Below are positions 18,183-26,240 of a stretch of DNA of 64,000 nucleotides, piece after piece. The stretch is from Methanothermobacter sp. CaT2 (lineage in GTDB: Archaea; Methanobacteriota; Methanobacteria; Methanobacteriales; Methanothermobacteraceae). Where the stretch lies: the NCBI RefSeq assembly GCF_000828575.1, contig NZ_AP011952.1, positions 310,001 to 374,000 on the forward strand, read 5' to 3'. Position 1 is the stretch's first letter. Each line of letters begins with the position of its first letter. A program made the position numbers and the translations under genes. A model generated the notes under the pieces. The model saw only the letters and a list, made by a program, of their open reading frames with translations. It did not search any database and was not told the DNA's origin.

Positions 18183-19232
18183 ATGGGGATAATTGGCGAT
18201 GAGGATGGATACGCATTCACACCCCTCGCAGTGCTCCTCTTCATACCGGTCATCATAATAGCCATATCATACGGGGACATCGTCAACGAGGCCAACATGC
18301 TGGCAGCACTCTCAACGGGTGGTGATGTCACCATAACCGTTGTGGGTTCAATATATTCAACTGTGGAGAAGGCTGCGGCTGACGCCGGACGTAACGCGGC
18401 CTACAATGCATCAAGGAATGTCATAGACAATGCAGAGTTCTTCCCGCAGGGGACAAGCAAGGCGAATATAACAGAGAACGTTGTGAATGCCCTGAATGAC
18501 AACATCATAAACACGTCCCTGGAACTTGAAAGGCAGACCGGTCGCCAGATCTACATCAACAATGTACCCATAAACAATTACACCAGCGCCACATTCACAA
18601 CCTCCGACGTGACCCTTACACAGGACGACCCCTTCGGGTTCAGGGTTGAGATAAGGAGGGGCATACCCCTGAAGATTGTCCAGCAGGACCAGGTCTATGA
18701 GTTCACACTCCCGCCGGTCTCATCATATGTGAGCCTTGAGGGTATAGAGGACCCCTACATATGGATAAACACGAAGTTCCGTACAAGTAACGTCATATAC
18801 AAGTACCCATACTATGCAACTAACGGTACCTACGCCGATTACCGCCTGAATGAGAGTATTGATAATGCGGGCCGCCTTCAGAACCTGTGGTACTGTCTTA
18901 ACGGGACAGATAACCCCAGTAACATCACCCCGAGGCCCTATTACTTCGTGGACCCCAACGGACTCTCCTTCTTTGACCGGCTTGAGAACCGTTCAAGCTC
19001 CGCTGATCCTGCCTACGCAAGGATGAGCACCTTCATAATAGGGGATCCACTACTTGAGGACCACAACGGCAACCAGTACATATCGAAGGTCGACAGGGAA
19101 TACTTCCTTGGAATCGCAGGTACAACCATAAAGGTCAGGAAAAATGACATGTACGACCCGCTGGGGGCACCCTTCTGTCTCTCAGCAACCTACAAGAACC
19201 TCCTAGGTCTTGCTGCAAACAACTACAATTAA
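18183..19232 (+). CDS. Surface protein with prepilin-like N-terminus (GYAFTPLAVLL)
   Basis: The 349-aa product begins MGIIGDEDG then YAFTPLAVLLFIPVIIIA. The pattern (short acidic leader, Gly, aromatic, x, Phe, Ser/Thr, hydrophobic helix) repeats that of the two upstream genes. A helical region (about 35-110) rich in Ala and Asn precedes a beta-rich domain. ATG 18183 follows GGAGG (18170-18174) by 8 nt and leaves only 2 nt after the preceding stop. An earlier in-frame ATG at 18168 overlaps the upstream gene and lacks its own site. No known fold recognised. Confidence 0.65.
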   Translation: MGIIGDEDGYAFTPLAVLLFIPVIIIAISYGDIVNEANMLAALSTGGDVTITVVGSIYSTVEKAAADAGRNAAYNASRNVIDNAEFFPQGTSKANITENVVNALNDNIINTSLELERQTGRQIYINNVPINNYTSATFTTSDVTLTQDDPFGFRVEIRRGIPLKIVQQDQVYEFTLPPVSSYVSLEGIEDPYIWINTKFRTSNVIYKYPYYATNGTYADYRLNESIDNAGRLQNLWYCLNGTDNPSNITPRPYYFVDPNGLSFFDRLENRSSSADPAYARMSTFIIGDPLLEDHNGNQYISKVDREYFLGIAGTTIKVRKNDMYDPLGAPFCLSATYKNLLGLAANNYN

Positions 19233-19262
19233 TGTTTTGAGTCAGCAGTTAAAGGTGATCCA

Positions 19263-19655
19263 ATGGATGAAGGTGGAGTTTTAAGTATAGATTTCCTCTT
19301 TGCAACACTGATAGCCCTCATAATAATTGCGGGTATGGTCAGCATGGTGGACAGTGAACTCTCAAGGACACAGGCCGGTGAACTGGGCCAGGCAAGGATG
19401 ATGGGTGAACGTGTTGCAGGTGCCGTCAATGCAGCATACACCAATGGTCCAGGGTTTGCCGTTAACCTTACACTACCCTCTGATTTTCCCTACACCGTTG
19501 AGGTGAGGAACGGGCAGGTCACCGTGTTCTACAAATCCCAGAGGATCAAACTGAGTATCATACCGAAGGTGAATGTGACCACAACCAACATGACCCCTGG
19601 AAAATACACTGTGAGGAACCAGAACGGTACAATAACCGTAACGAAGATAACCTGA
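19263..19655 (+). CDS. Small pilin-like protein (130 aa)
   Basis: It begins MDEGG then VLSIDFLFATLIALIIIAG, with Ser at +3 and Asp at +5 relative to a cut after Gly5, closer to the class III consensus than its upstream neighbours. A single helix and a beta domain with sequons (NLT, NVT, NMT, NGT) follow. The middle resembles the prepilin at 13323 (AAYTNGPG against IVYANGPG), so these are probably paralogs. AAAGGTGAT precedes the ATG. The 3' end of the gene is partly duplicated downstream (19657-19699). Confidence 0.72.
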   Translation: MDEGGVLSIDFLFATLIALIIIAGMVSMVDSELSRTQAGELGQARMMGERVAGAVNAAYTNGPGFAVNLTLPSDFPYTVEVRNGQVTVFYKSQRIKLSIIPKVNVTTTNMTPGKYTVRNQNGTITVTKIT

Positions 19656-19699
19656 GCACTGTGAGGAACCGGTACAATAACGGTAATGAAGATACTGAG
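19607..19699 (+). repeat. Imperfect 50-bp tandem duplication of the gene's 3' end
   Basis: CACTGTGAGGAACC occurs at 19607-19620 and again at 19657-19670. Each copy is followed by GGTACAATAAC and the GAAGATA / CTGAG block; the second copy lacks the five bases AGAAC. The first copy codes the C-terminus of the pilin-like protein and its stop; the second is untranslated. Confidence 0.8.
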
Positions 19700-19749
19700 A
19701 TCCTGATACGCCAATGAGCTGACATTATGAGATTTAAGGAGGAAATACC

Positions 19750-20154
19750 TTGCTTGATGATCTTAGATGGGAATATAAGGCCCTCATACTTATCGGCATA
19801 GTCACAATTTCAATAGTAATCTACTCATACAGCTCCTTCAATTCAGGTGAAAGGGAGCGGATTTCAGATTCCAGCCCTGTTGAGCCTCAGCCCCAGCCGG
19901 TGCCCATCAACATCCCCAACATGACATCAGAGAACACCAGCAGCAGCACAGAGAATGTAACAGCCGAGGAGGCAAGGCAGATAGCCGGTGAATCGGGTTA
20001 CACTGCGGGCCAGCCATCGAGGGGTTCAATCACTATAAACGGTACCGATGTTCCTGTCTGGGTTGTTCCGCTTCAGAGGGGTGGCAGGACCGTCAGGGAG
20101 GTCTATGTCAGTATTGAGGGCGGCCAGATAGTTGGCAAGAGGGAATTCCAGTGA
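19750..20154 (+). CDS. Membrane-anchored PepSY-like protein
   Basis: Starting at TTG 19750, after AGGAGG about 8 nt upstream, the 134-aa product has an N-terminal anchor helix (about 10-28), a Pro/Ser/Asn-rich linker with sequons (35-65) and a PepSY-like domain (about 66-134: TAEEARQIAGESG ... VPVWVVPL ... VYVSIEGGQIVG). PepSY domains are found in extracytoplasmic regulators and protease propeptides. It ends the surface-protein block; its partner is unknown. Confidence 0.65.
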   Translation: MLDDLRWEYKALILIGIVTISIVIYSYSSFNSGERERISDSSPVEPQPQPVPINIPNMTSENTSSSTENVTAEEARQIAGESGYTAGQPSRGSITINGTDVPVWVVPLQRGGRTVREVYVSIEGGQIVGKREFQ

Positions 20155-20242
20155 GCCATCTGATCACAAGATATTTAAGTTCCCATGAAATACTATTGAT
20201 AAACTGTTAAAAAGCCTTCTATAAGGATCTGCGGTGAATACA

Positions 20243-21040
20243 ATGGACGTTCTAGGTGTAACTGTAATGCTGGCCCTCTTTATTCTACTGCTTGCATTCA
20301 TATTCTCTACAGGTCTCATGACACCAATAATCGGGAAGAAGAACCTGCTATTTGTGGTTTTCATAGGCTTCATTGCAGGGACGGTCGGCGGGGCCTTCTT
20401 AATATCCCCTGTCTATGATGAGATCCCCGAGATCGCGAGGGGGGTATACATCTCCACTGAAGGTGGCACAGAGAATGTAACGGCTGATGTTTCAACAGCC
20501 ACGGATATAATGAAGCTCACAGAGGAACTCGCAGCCCAGGAGGGGGTTGTGGATGTCCATTCAGAGGGGATAGTGATAAGGACTGACAGATTTTCAGAGA
20601 ACCGTAAAAGGATAATAGAGGAGAAGGTATCGATAATAGACTCCAACATAACATCAGGGAAGGTTTACACAAACGGCACAATAATTTTACAGGTTAAAAA
20701 GGGCTACAATCCTGTAAAAGCCCTTGAAAACCTTGCAGAGTGGTTAATGTACACTGGAGGCATAAAAACAAGGTACAGCACCGTCCACCTGGTGGTGGAG
20801 GTGAAGCCCCAGAATGTTGACCAGGTGGTATCCTACCTCCAGGCAAGGGAGATAGTTGTTACCGGGGTGAAGGGTCCAGCCGAGGAGAAGGTGGCTGCAT
20901 TGAAGAGATCACTCCCGGATAAATCCAACATAGTACTCTTCTGCGGTGTCCTCGGAATGCTAACAGGACTTGCAGGTGTTTTCATTGACTCCATCTTCGG
21001 CTTTGTGAGGGGTATATACCAGAGATACAGGGGTGTCTGA
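20243..21040 (+). CDS. Membrane protein of unknown function
   Basis: The 265-aa protein has two N-terminal TM helices (about 4-22 and 31-52), an extracytoplasmic region of about 170 residues with alpha/beta character and a few sequons, and a C-terminal helix (about 230-250). I recognise no family. GGTGA at 20233-20237 precedes ATG 20243 by 5 nt. Its stop overlaps the dph6-like start (TGATG), so the two are translationally coupled although no functional link is evident. Confidence 0.6.
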   Translation: MDVLGVTVMLALFILLLAFIFSTGLMTPIIGKKNLLFVVFIGFIAGTVGGAFLISPVYDEIPEIARGVYISTEGGTENVTADVSTATDIMKLTEELAAQEGVVDVHSEGIVIRTDRFSENRKRIIEEKVSIIDSNITSGKVYTNGTIILQVKKGYNPVKALENLAEWLMYTGGIKTRYSTVHLVVEVKPQNVDQVVSYLQAREIVVTGVKGPAEEKVAALKRSLPDKSNIVLFCGVLGMLTGLAGVFIDSIFGFVRGIYQRYRGV

Positions 21041-21720
21041 TGAGGTCTGCAGTTCTATATTCAGGTGGTAAGGACAGCACGATGGCCCTTTACCATGCAC
21101 TGCAGGAATCTGAGGTCGAATTTCTGGTATCTGTGATCTCAGATAACCCTGAATCCCATATGTACCATGTGCCCAACATACACCTGACAGCCCTCCTTGC
21201 AGAGGCCGTTGGAATACCCCTCATAGAATCCAGGACCGCAGGGGTTGAGGAGGAGGAGGTTGAGGACCTCGCCGGCACACTTAAGACCCTGAGGGAGAGG
21301 GGTGTGGAGGCTGTCTACTCCGGGGCTCTCTACTCCGAGTATCAGAAGTCAAGGATAGACTCCATCTGCAGGAGGCTGGGTTTAAGGTCAGTGGCACCCC
21401 TCTGGCACAGGGACCCCCTGGATTACATGGAGGAGATAGTTGACCTTGGATTCAGGGTCATGGTGACGGCTGTTGCAGCTGAGGGTCTTGATGAGTCATG
21501 GCTTGGGAGGATAGTTGACAGAAAGATGATAGATGAACTGGCGGATCTGAGTGAGAGGTACGGTATAAACCCTGCATTTGAGGGTGGTGAAGCCGAATCA
21601 CTGGTCCTTGACGGTCCAATATTTAAGAAGCGACTCGAGATACTTGAATACGAAAAGAAGTGGTTCTTTGATAATGGCTTCCTGGACATAAAGAGGGCTG
21701 TGCTGGTTGATAAGGATTAG
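21040..21720 (+). CDS. dph6: Diphthine-ammonia ligase-like ATP pyrophosphatase
   Basis: The 226-aa protein starts with an N-type ATP-PPase loop (YSGGKDSTMALYHAL) and carries the family's SGALYSEYQKSRID and LWHRD blocks. Dph6 amidates diphthine on elongation factor 2 in the last step of diphthamide synthesis. Length and motif order fit archaeal Dph6. A late FEGGEAESLVLDGP segment is typical of the family. It overlaps the preceding membrane protein gene by one base. Confidence 0.85.
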   Translation: MRSAVLYSGGKDSTMALYHALQESEVEFLVSVISDNPESHMYHVPNIHLTALLAEAVGIPLIESRTAGVEEEEVEDLAGTLKTLRERGVEAVYSGALYSEYQKSRIDSICRRLGLRSVAPLWHRDPLDYMEEIVDLGFRVMVTAVAAEGLDESWLGRIVDRKMIDELADLSERYGINPAFEGGEAESLVLDGPIFKKRLEILEYEKKWFFDNGFLDIKRAVLVDKD

Positions 21721-21740
21721 GTTAAGGTCTGACTGTGAGC

Positions 21741-22139
21741 TCAATCAGCAACGTCTTCAGGGACTGAGACATCGGGTGCCAGCCAGTCTATTAAACCCAT
21801 TATATCGTCTGATTCAATCTCCACAAGTATGTCACCCAGTGCGGAGATGGACTCCTCAAGGACGTTCACCCGGTTCATAAGGGCGGCCTGTTTGTTAATG
21901 TAAAACCATGTTGAATTGCCCCTGAGGTGTTTTTTGAGTATATTCCTTGCCGTGAGCCTTATCCTCCTCTTTTCAAGGGCCTCCTGGAGGTTCCTGAGGC
22001 TCCCGCTATCACCGGTGCCCCTCACGGCGTCATCTTCAACCTCAATTTCAAGTTCAGGGAAGACGTTGAGAACAGCCTCCCCAACCTTCTCTGGATCCTC
22101 TGTCGCCCTGACCGGGGCTTCAACTTTAACTTTATCCAT
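21741..22139 (-). CDS. UPF0201 family protein
   Basis: This 132-aa protein (MDKVKVEAPVRATEDPEKV...) matches the archaeal UPF0201 pattern: paired beta strands, an acidic FPELEIEVEDDAVRG segment, RARN-like TARNILKKHL, and a conserved STWFYINKQAA stretch. Its fold is related to RNA-binding ribosomal-protein-like domains; function unproven. AGGAGG lies 8 nt before ATG 22139. It overlaps the upstream UPF0200 gene by 8 nt; in some archaea the two families are fused, which supports a shared function. Confidence 0.75.
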   Translation of the reverse strand: MDKVKVEAPVRATEDPEKVGEAVLNVFPELEIEVEDDAVRGTGDSGSLRNLQEALEKRRIRLTARNILKKHLRGNSTWFYINKQAALMNRVNVLEESISALGDILVEIESDDIMGLIDWLAPDVSVPEDVAD

Positions 22140-22698
22140 CCTCTTGTCCTCCTCTGCTGCTCTCCTCACCCTTCTCTGCAAGTTTCCTGAGTATCTGCTT
22201 TGCCTGTTTTTTTATCTTCCATATCGGGCCCTCATTGACTATCATATAATCTGAGGTCGCTATGACGTCGCCTATGCCGAATCCAAGTTCTCTTTCGTCT
22301 CTTTCAACGAATTCTGCATACCTCTGAGAGTCGTCCTCCCTCTGCCTCTTCCGGAGCCTCCTGAAGCGGGTCTTTCTTGTTGAGAATACTGATATGACCC
22401 TGAAGCCAGGGAACCTTTTTCTGAATATCTCGACCTCATGGGGGCTCCTTATTCCCTCTATCAGGAACATTTCTGATTCTGACTCCTGAATCCTTTCAAC
22501 GCACTTTTCGGCAACCACGTACTTACCGTATTCCTCCCTGAGGCGAACGGCCGTCACACCGGGGTCCTCACCTCGCTTCCGGGCTTCATCCCTTATTACG
22601 TCACCCATCCTTATAACCCTGAAACCCATCGACTCAGCTATCCTTGATACAACGCCCTTCCCTGCGCCGGGCATCCCTGTAACTCCAATAACCACCAT
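22132..22698 (-). CDS. UPF0200 family P-loop kinase-like protein
   Basis: The 188-aa protein has a Walker A loop (GMPGAGKG, residues 9-16), an LID-type Arg-rich segment (FRRLRKRQRE) and IEGIRSPHE, resembling the dephospho-CoA kinase / nucleotide kinase fold. UPF0200 has no assigned substrate as far as I know. The gene upstream on this strand makes phosphopantothenate, so a role in CoA-related metabolism is tempting but only inferred. ATG 22698 is preferred to GTG 22704. Confidence 0.75.
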   Translation of the reverse strand: MVVIGVTGMPGAGKGVVSRIAESMGFRVIRMGDVIRDEARKRGEDPGVTAVRLREEYGKYVVAEKCVERIQESESEMFLIEGIRSPHEVEIFRKRFPGFRVISVFSTRKTRFRRLRKRQREDDSQRYAEFVERDERELGFGIGDVIATSDYMIVNEGPIWKIKKQAKQILRKLAEKGEESSRGGQEDG

Positions 22699-22842
22699 AT
22701 TCACACGCTCAGGATTCTTGATCTGCTTGAGGATTCCCCTCTGGTGAAATCCTTCCAGAAATCAGATTCTTTTTTTCTCTGCAGTTATTCTATTGTGCCA
22801 TACCATATATGGATACTGCGAATACTCTACAACTGCACAGGT

Positions 22843-23589
22843 TCACAGTTCTGGATTGTATCTCCGGAGGTCTATAAGTTTTAGGGTCTCCCTGATGTTC
22901 TCAGGGTTATCGAATTCCTCGACGATAAGCTCAAGTTCATCCCGGGATAGGTCCTCAAGTTCCCTTACCGCTTCTATGAGGGCTGGTATGGCCCTTACAA
23001 TGTTATCTGTTATGCTTATACTTGCCTTCCGGGATGTCCTTGACAGCGGGTTCAGGTCAATGGTTATAACAGTCTTACCTGACTTACGTAGTATCTCTGT
23101 CCTGTCCCCGTCCTCGAGGGGAACCAGGACCACGTCGGCACTGTAGATCCCATCAGGGCTTGCTGTTGCCCTCGGACTCTTTATATCATCGATGTAGAGC
23201 AGTTCGTCTGTTCCGAGGACCTCCCTGGCACCATTTTCCAGGAGGACCTCCTCTATTAGTCTGACCCTCTTCTCTGTCCGGTGGAAGAGGTTTATCTCGA
23301 TCTTTCCCCCGATTGCATCTGCAAGTTCAACCACAGCTCCCGGGACAAGGGCGGCGGTGTTGCCGTTAACCGATATAACAGGGTTTTTTGCAAGGAGGAG
23401 TGCTGCAGCAGCAGCTCTTATGGCCCTCGCAGCGGGTTCTGTGGTCCTTTCACCCAGCAGGTAGTCGAAGGCCTCACCCCTGCCATGGGCGATCATGCCT
23501 GAATCTGCGAGTATACCCTTACGCCAGGCCTCTGTTATCATCTCTCTCTGTATCAGTGAATGGTAACGTGGATGGTCCCTTGAAATCAT
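22843..23589 (-). CDS. 4-phosphopantoate-beta-alanine ligase (archaeal phosphopantothenate synthetase)
   Basis: The archaeal route to coenzyme A phosphorylates pantoate first and then joins it to beta-alanine; this ligase does the second step. The 248-aa protein carries the family's N-terminal HPRYHSL, MIAHGRGEAFDYLLGE, VNGN, and INLFHRTEKR motifs and NPLSRTS near the nucleotide site. The ATG has no clear Shine-Dalgarno. TATA-like sequences on the minus strand (about 23611-23630) predict a very short or absent leader. Confidence 0.88.
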   Translation of the reverse strand: MISRDHPRYHSLIQREMITEAWRKGILADSGMIAHGRGEAFDYLLGERTTEPAARAIRAAAAALLLAKNPVISVNGNTAALVPGAVVELADAIGGKIEINLFHRTEKRVRLIEEVLLENGAREVLGTDELLYIDDIKSPRATASPDGIYSADVVLVPLEDGDRTEILRKSGKTVITIDLNPLSRTSRKASISITDNIVRAIPALIEAVRELEDLSRDELELIVEEFDNPENIRETLKLIDLRRYNPEL

Positions 23590-23674
23590 GTTAATGTATT
23601 GTACCGGATACTTTAATAAGTTTATTTAAGTCCAGGATGTGGGCCTCCTACTGATGTGATCTCTTCAAGTAAGG

Positions 23675-23682
23675 TTTTATAT
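23675..23682 (+). promoter_or_regulatory. TATA box upstream of the small membrane protein gene
   Basis: TTTTATAT is placed to start transcription near 23705, ahead of the GGAGGAAT ribosome-binding site of the gene at 23719. Confidence 0.5.
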
Positions 23683-23718
23683 CCACCTTGAAGATAAATA
23701 GAGCCGGAGGAATAAATC

Positions 23719-23931
23719 ATGGAAGATGAAGTGGAAATCAAGCGAAAACCCAGAAGGCCTTCAGATGGAGGGAGGCTCTGGGGGGTCTATCTTGGAGCTA
23801 TAATGGTGATAATAGGGATGCTGTGGTTTGCCTTCGCTGCAGGGATCATACCCCCACAGTATTCAAGGTTCTGGCCCCAGGCCCTCCTGGTTATTCTCGG
23901 AATTCTGATAATCATAAAGTCAGCTAGATGA
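23719..23931 (+). CDS. Small two-helix membrane protein (70 aa)
   Basis: A charged N-terminus (1-20) is followed by two hydrophobic helices (about 21-42 and 52-68) separated by [10 protein letters not shown]. The pattern resembles the LiaI/LiaF-like TM domain (DUF5668 type) common in small envelope proteins. GGAGGAAT lies upstream of the ATG. It is followed 13 nt later by the M42 peptidase, probably in one transcript. Function unknown. Confidence 0.65.
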   Translation: MEDEVEIKRKPRRPSDGGRLWGVYLGAIMVIIGMLWFAFAAGIIPPQYSRFWPQALLVILGILIIIKSAR

Positions 23932-23944
23932 TCCGGTGGTAATC

Positions 23945-24967
23945 ATGAAGGAACTCATGAAGCGTCTTTCAGTTGCAAGTGGAATCTCTGGATTTGAAGG
24001 TGAGGTAAGGGATATCATAAGATCTGAACTCGAGGGACATGTCGATGAGATTGAGGAGGACAGCCTCGGTAACATCATCGCCGTGAAGAGGGGGTCCGGT
24101 CCCTCAATCATGCTGGCAGCCCACATGGATGAGATAGGCCTCATGGTGAGGCACATCGATAAGAAGGGCTTCATAAGGTTTTCAAAGATAGGCGGAATCA
24201 GTGACCAGATGATACTCAACCAGGCGGTCTGGATCCACGGGGAAAACGGACCCGTGATGGGTGTCATCGGCTCAAAGCCACCCCACAGGATGAAGGCCTC
24301 TGAGAGGAAGAAGGTCACCACCCATGATAACATGTTCATAGACATAGGCGCCTCTTCAAGGGAGGATGCAGAGGAACTGGTGGCTGTGGGGGACCCCATA
24401 ACCTTCCATGCGCCCTACAGTGAACTCGCCAACTCCCGCTTCACAGGGAAGGCCCTTGACAACCGTATAGGCTGCCTTGTAATGGTTGAGGTCCTAAAGA
24501 GGGTTGAAACCGGTGTAACCGTTTATGGTGTTGGAACGGTCCAGGAGGAGGTTGGTCTCAAGGGTGCCAAGACCTCAGCATTCAGGCTCAACCCGGACAT
24601 GGCCCTGGCCCTGGATGTTACAATAGCCGGGGATCATCCAGGGATGAAGGAGGAGGAGGCCCCTGCGAAGCTCGACGGCGGACCCGCCATAATCCTCACC
24701 GATGCCAGTGGCAGGGGTATAATAACCCATCCACGTGTGAAGGACTGGCTACTTGAGACTGCAAGTGAGGAGGACATACCTGTCCAGATAGAGGTGAGTG
24801 AGGGGGGTACAACCGATGCAACCGCCATTCATCTCACAAGGGAGGGGATACCCGCAGGCGTGGTCTCTGTGCCTACAAGGTACATCCATACAACGGTGAG
24901 CATGGCAAGCATGAAGGACATCGAGATGACCGTTGATCTCCTTGTTAAGGCAATTGAAAGATTGTAA
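23945..24967 (+). CDS. M42-family metalloaminopeptidase
   Basis: The 340-aa protein has the M42 (glutamyl aminopeptidase / TET) metal and catalytic sites in order: His-Asp in AAHMDEIG, Asp in GKALDNRIG, the Glu pair in VQEEVG, Asp in LALDVT, and the late His in RYIHTTVS. Members form dodecameric peptidases that trim peptides after the proteasome; specificity cannot be read here. ATG 23945 follows GGTGGT. Older annotations sometimes call such proteins endo-1,4-beta-glucanase, which is misleading. Confidence 0.9.
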   Translation: MKELMKRLSVASGISGFEGEVRDIIRSELEGHVDEIEEDSLGNIIAVKRGSGPSIMLAAHMDEIGLMVRHIDKKGFIRFSKIGGISDQMILNQAVWIHGENGPVMGVIGSKPPHRMKASERKKVTTHDNMFIDIGASSREDAEELVAVGDPITFHAPYSELANSRFTGKALDNRIGCLVMVEVLKRVETGVTVYGVGTVQEEVGLKGAKTSAFRLNPDMALALDVTIAGDHPGMKEEEAPAKLDGGPAIILTDASGRGIITHPRVKDWLLETASEEDIPVQIEVSEGGTTDATAIHLTREGIPAGVVSVPTRYIHTTVSMASMKDIEMTVDLLVKAIERL

Positions 24968-24976
24968 CTCCCCTCA

Positions 24977-24990
24977 ATAATTTTTTTAGC
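24977..24990 (+). terminator. T7 terminator after the M42 peptidase gene
   Basis: T7 at 24981-24987 follows the stop by 14 bases and runs into the stop codon of the convergent small gene. Confidence 0.45.
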
Positions 24991-25213
24991 TGGACATCAG
25001 CTTCGTTTTTCCGTCGAAGTAGAATATGTAGGGGCTGTCACTCCAGCGGTCATAGACCTCAACAACATATTTAGCCCCATTCCCGAAGTTTTCAGGGTAT
25101 ATAATATCCCTGAGCAGTTCATTGATGTTCTCATCGGAGACCCGTGTTTTCCAAGGAAATTCGCACTCTCTTTTCATTTCGAACACCCTTATTACGACTT
25201 TCCTTTTATTCAA
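24986..25213 (-). CDS. Small protein of unknown function (75 aa)
   Basis: The best start is TTG 25213, because GGAGGT lies 7 nt upstream; the ATG at 25228 overlaps that site. The product starts MNKRKVVIRVFEMKREC and has aromatic-rich strands (WSDSPYIFYFDGKT), suggesting a small alpha/beta fold. I recognise no family. The upstream flank is very AT-rich. Confidence 0.5.
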   Translation of the reverse strand: MNKRKVVIRVFEMKRECEFPWKTRVSDENINELLRDIIYPENFGNGAKYVVEVYDRWSDSPYIFYFDGKTKLMSS

Positions 25214-25313
25214 GGTTAAAACCTCCATCTAATAATAACCATAAAAATTAATGTAATAATATAATATATAAATTTATCTGATTATTATGAATCTCCTTTA
25301 AGATAAGGTAATT

Positions 25314-25381
25314 AATTCTGTTATTTTTATGTATCTGGGGGTGAATTAGTAAAAGGAATCAATTCTGTTATTTCTATGCAT
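25314..25381. repeat. 21-bp direct repeat pair in an AT-rich spacer
   Basis: AATTCTGTTATTTTTATGTAT (25314-25334, 21 bases with T at positions 14 and 19 where the second copy has C) recurs at 25361-25381, 19 of 21 identical, period 47 bp. It lies in the otherwise featureless spacer between the 75-aa gene and the KaiC-like gene. Confidence 0.6.
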
Positions 25382-25458
25382 TCGGTGGAACTTAGATCAG
25401 TTATTTATTCCCGTGGACCCCTCTCTCCATGAGGGCACCGGCTGAAACCTGTAGAAGA

Positions 25459-26175
25459 TTATTCCTCAGGGTTTTCAATAACTTCAAGGCCGCTGTCTGA
25501 TATAATGTAGGGTATGAACTCAATCGGTGTTCTTGTACTCCTCATCTTGATGATGTCCATGACCCTCTCTCTCCTTCCCGTGTAGGGGTTCTCCCTCTTT
25601 ATCAGCCTTATGGCCCCGTAAACCGAGTAGAGGGCTATATCATTGAACTCCTCTGAGGTTGCACTGTCAAGGATTATCATCGCAGTGATGTCCCTCTTTT
25701 TGAGTTCATAGATCAGGAGGTCGAACTGATCCCTGAACTCATCCGTTGTGAGCTTCTCTGTGTGGCTGCCTATACTGTCGATTATGAGGACCTCGGTGTC
25801 ATCTGGAATCTCGGCGAGTATCTTCCTCAGGTTTCCCTTGACGGATTCTATCCCAATAGATATTTCCGCCTCTGTAAGCCGGGCCCTCATTGCGGATAAG
25901 CCGATAATACTCAGCTTACCAGATTCAAGGAGATCAGTGATGTCCCACCCAAGGGATGCGCACTGGATCCTGAGGTCAGTTTCATCCTCCTCTGTCGTTA
26001 TGTATATTGTCTTAAGGCCGCTTCTGGCGCTCTGAATGGCGAACTGGAGTCCCATTATGGTCTTACCGGATCCAGGGTCACCGGTCACAAGAATGCTCCT
26101 ACCCTGCGGGTAGCCCCCTATTATATCATCAAGCCCCTTAATCCCCGTACCTGTACGCGATATTCTCCTTTCCAT
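25459..26175 (-). CDS. KaiC/RadA-superfamily ATPase
   Basis: The 238-aa single-domain protein has Walker A GDPGSGKT and Walker B LIIDSIG, starts with the KaiC-type [22 protein letters not shown] segment and carries a TTEED strand end. Archaeal single-domain KaiC-like proteins are often tied to signalling (ArlH and relatives). It lies 65 bp after the REC-PAS gene on the same strand, so it may be the output partner of that protein. GGGGGTT precedes the ATG. Confidence 0.85.
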   Translation of the reverse strand: MERRISRTGTGIKGLDDIIGGYPQGRSILVTGDPGSGKTIMGLQFAIQSARSGLKTIYITTEEDETDLRIQCASLGWDITDLLESGKLSIIGLSAMRARLTEAEISIGIESVKGNLRKILAEIPDDTEVLIIDSIGSHTEKLTTDEFRDQFDLLIYELKKRDITAMIILDSATSEEFNDIALYSVYGAIRLIKRENPYTGRRERVMDIIKMRSTRTPIEFIPYIISDSGLEVIENPEE

Positions 26176-26240
26176 GGTTAACCCCCCATTTATGGGAAAT
26201 GATCTTACCGGTGAGTTCTTCGTCCCCCTGCTTCCGGGTT

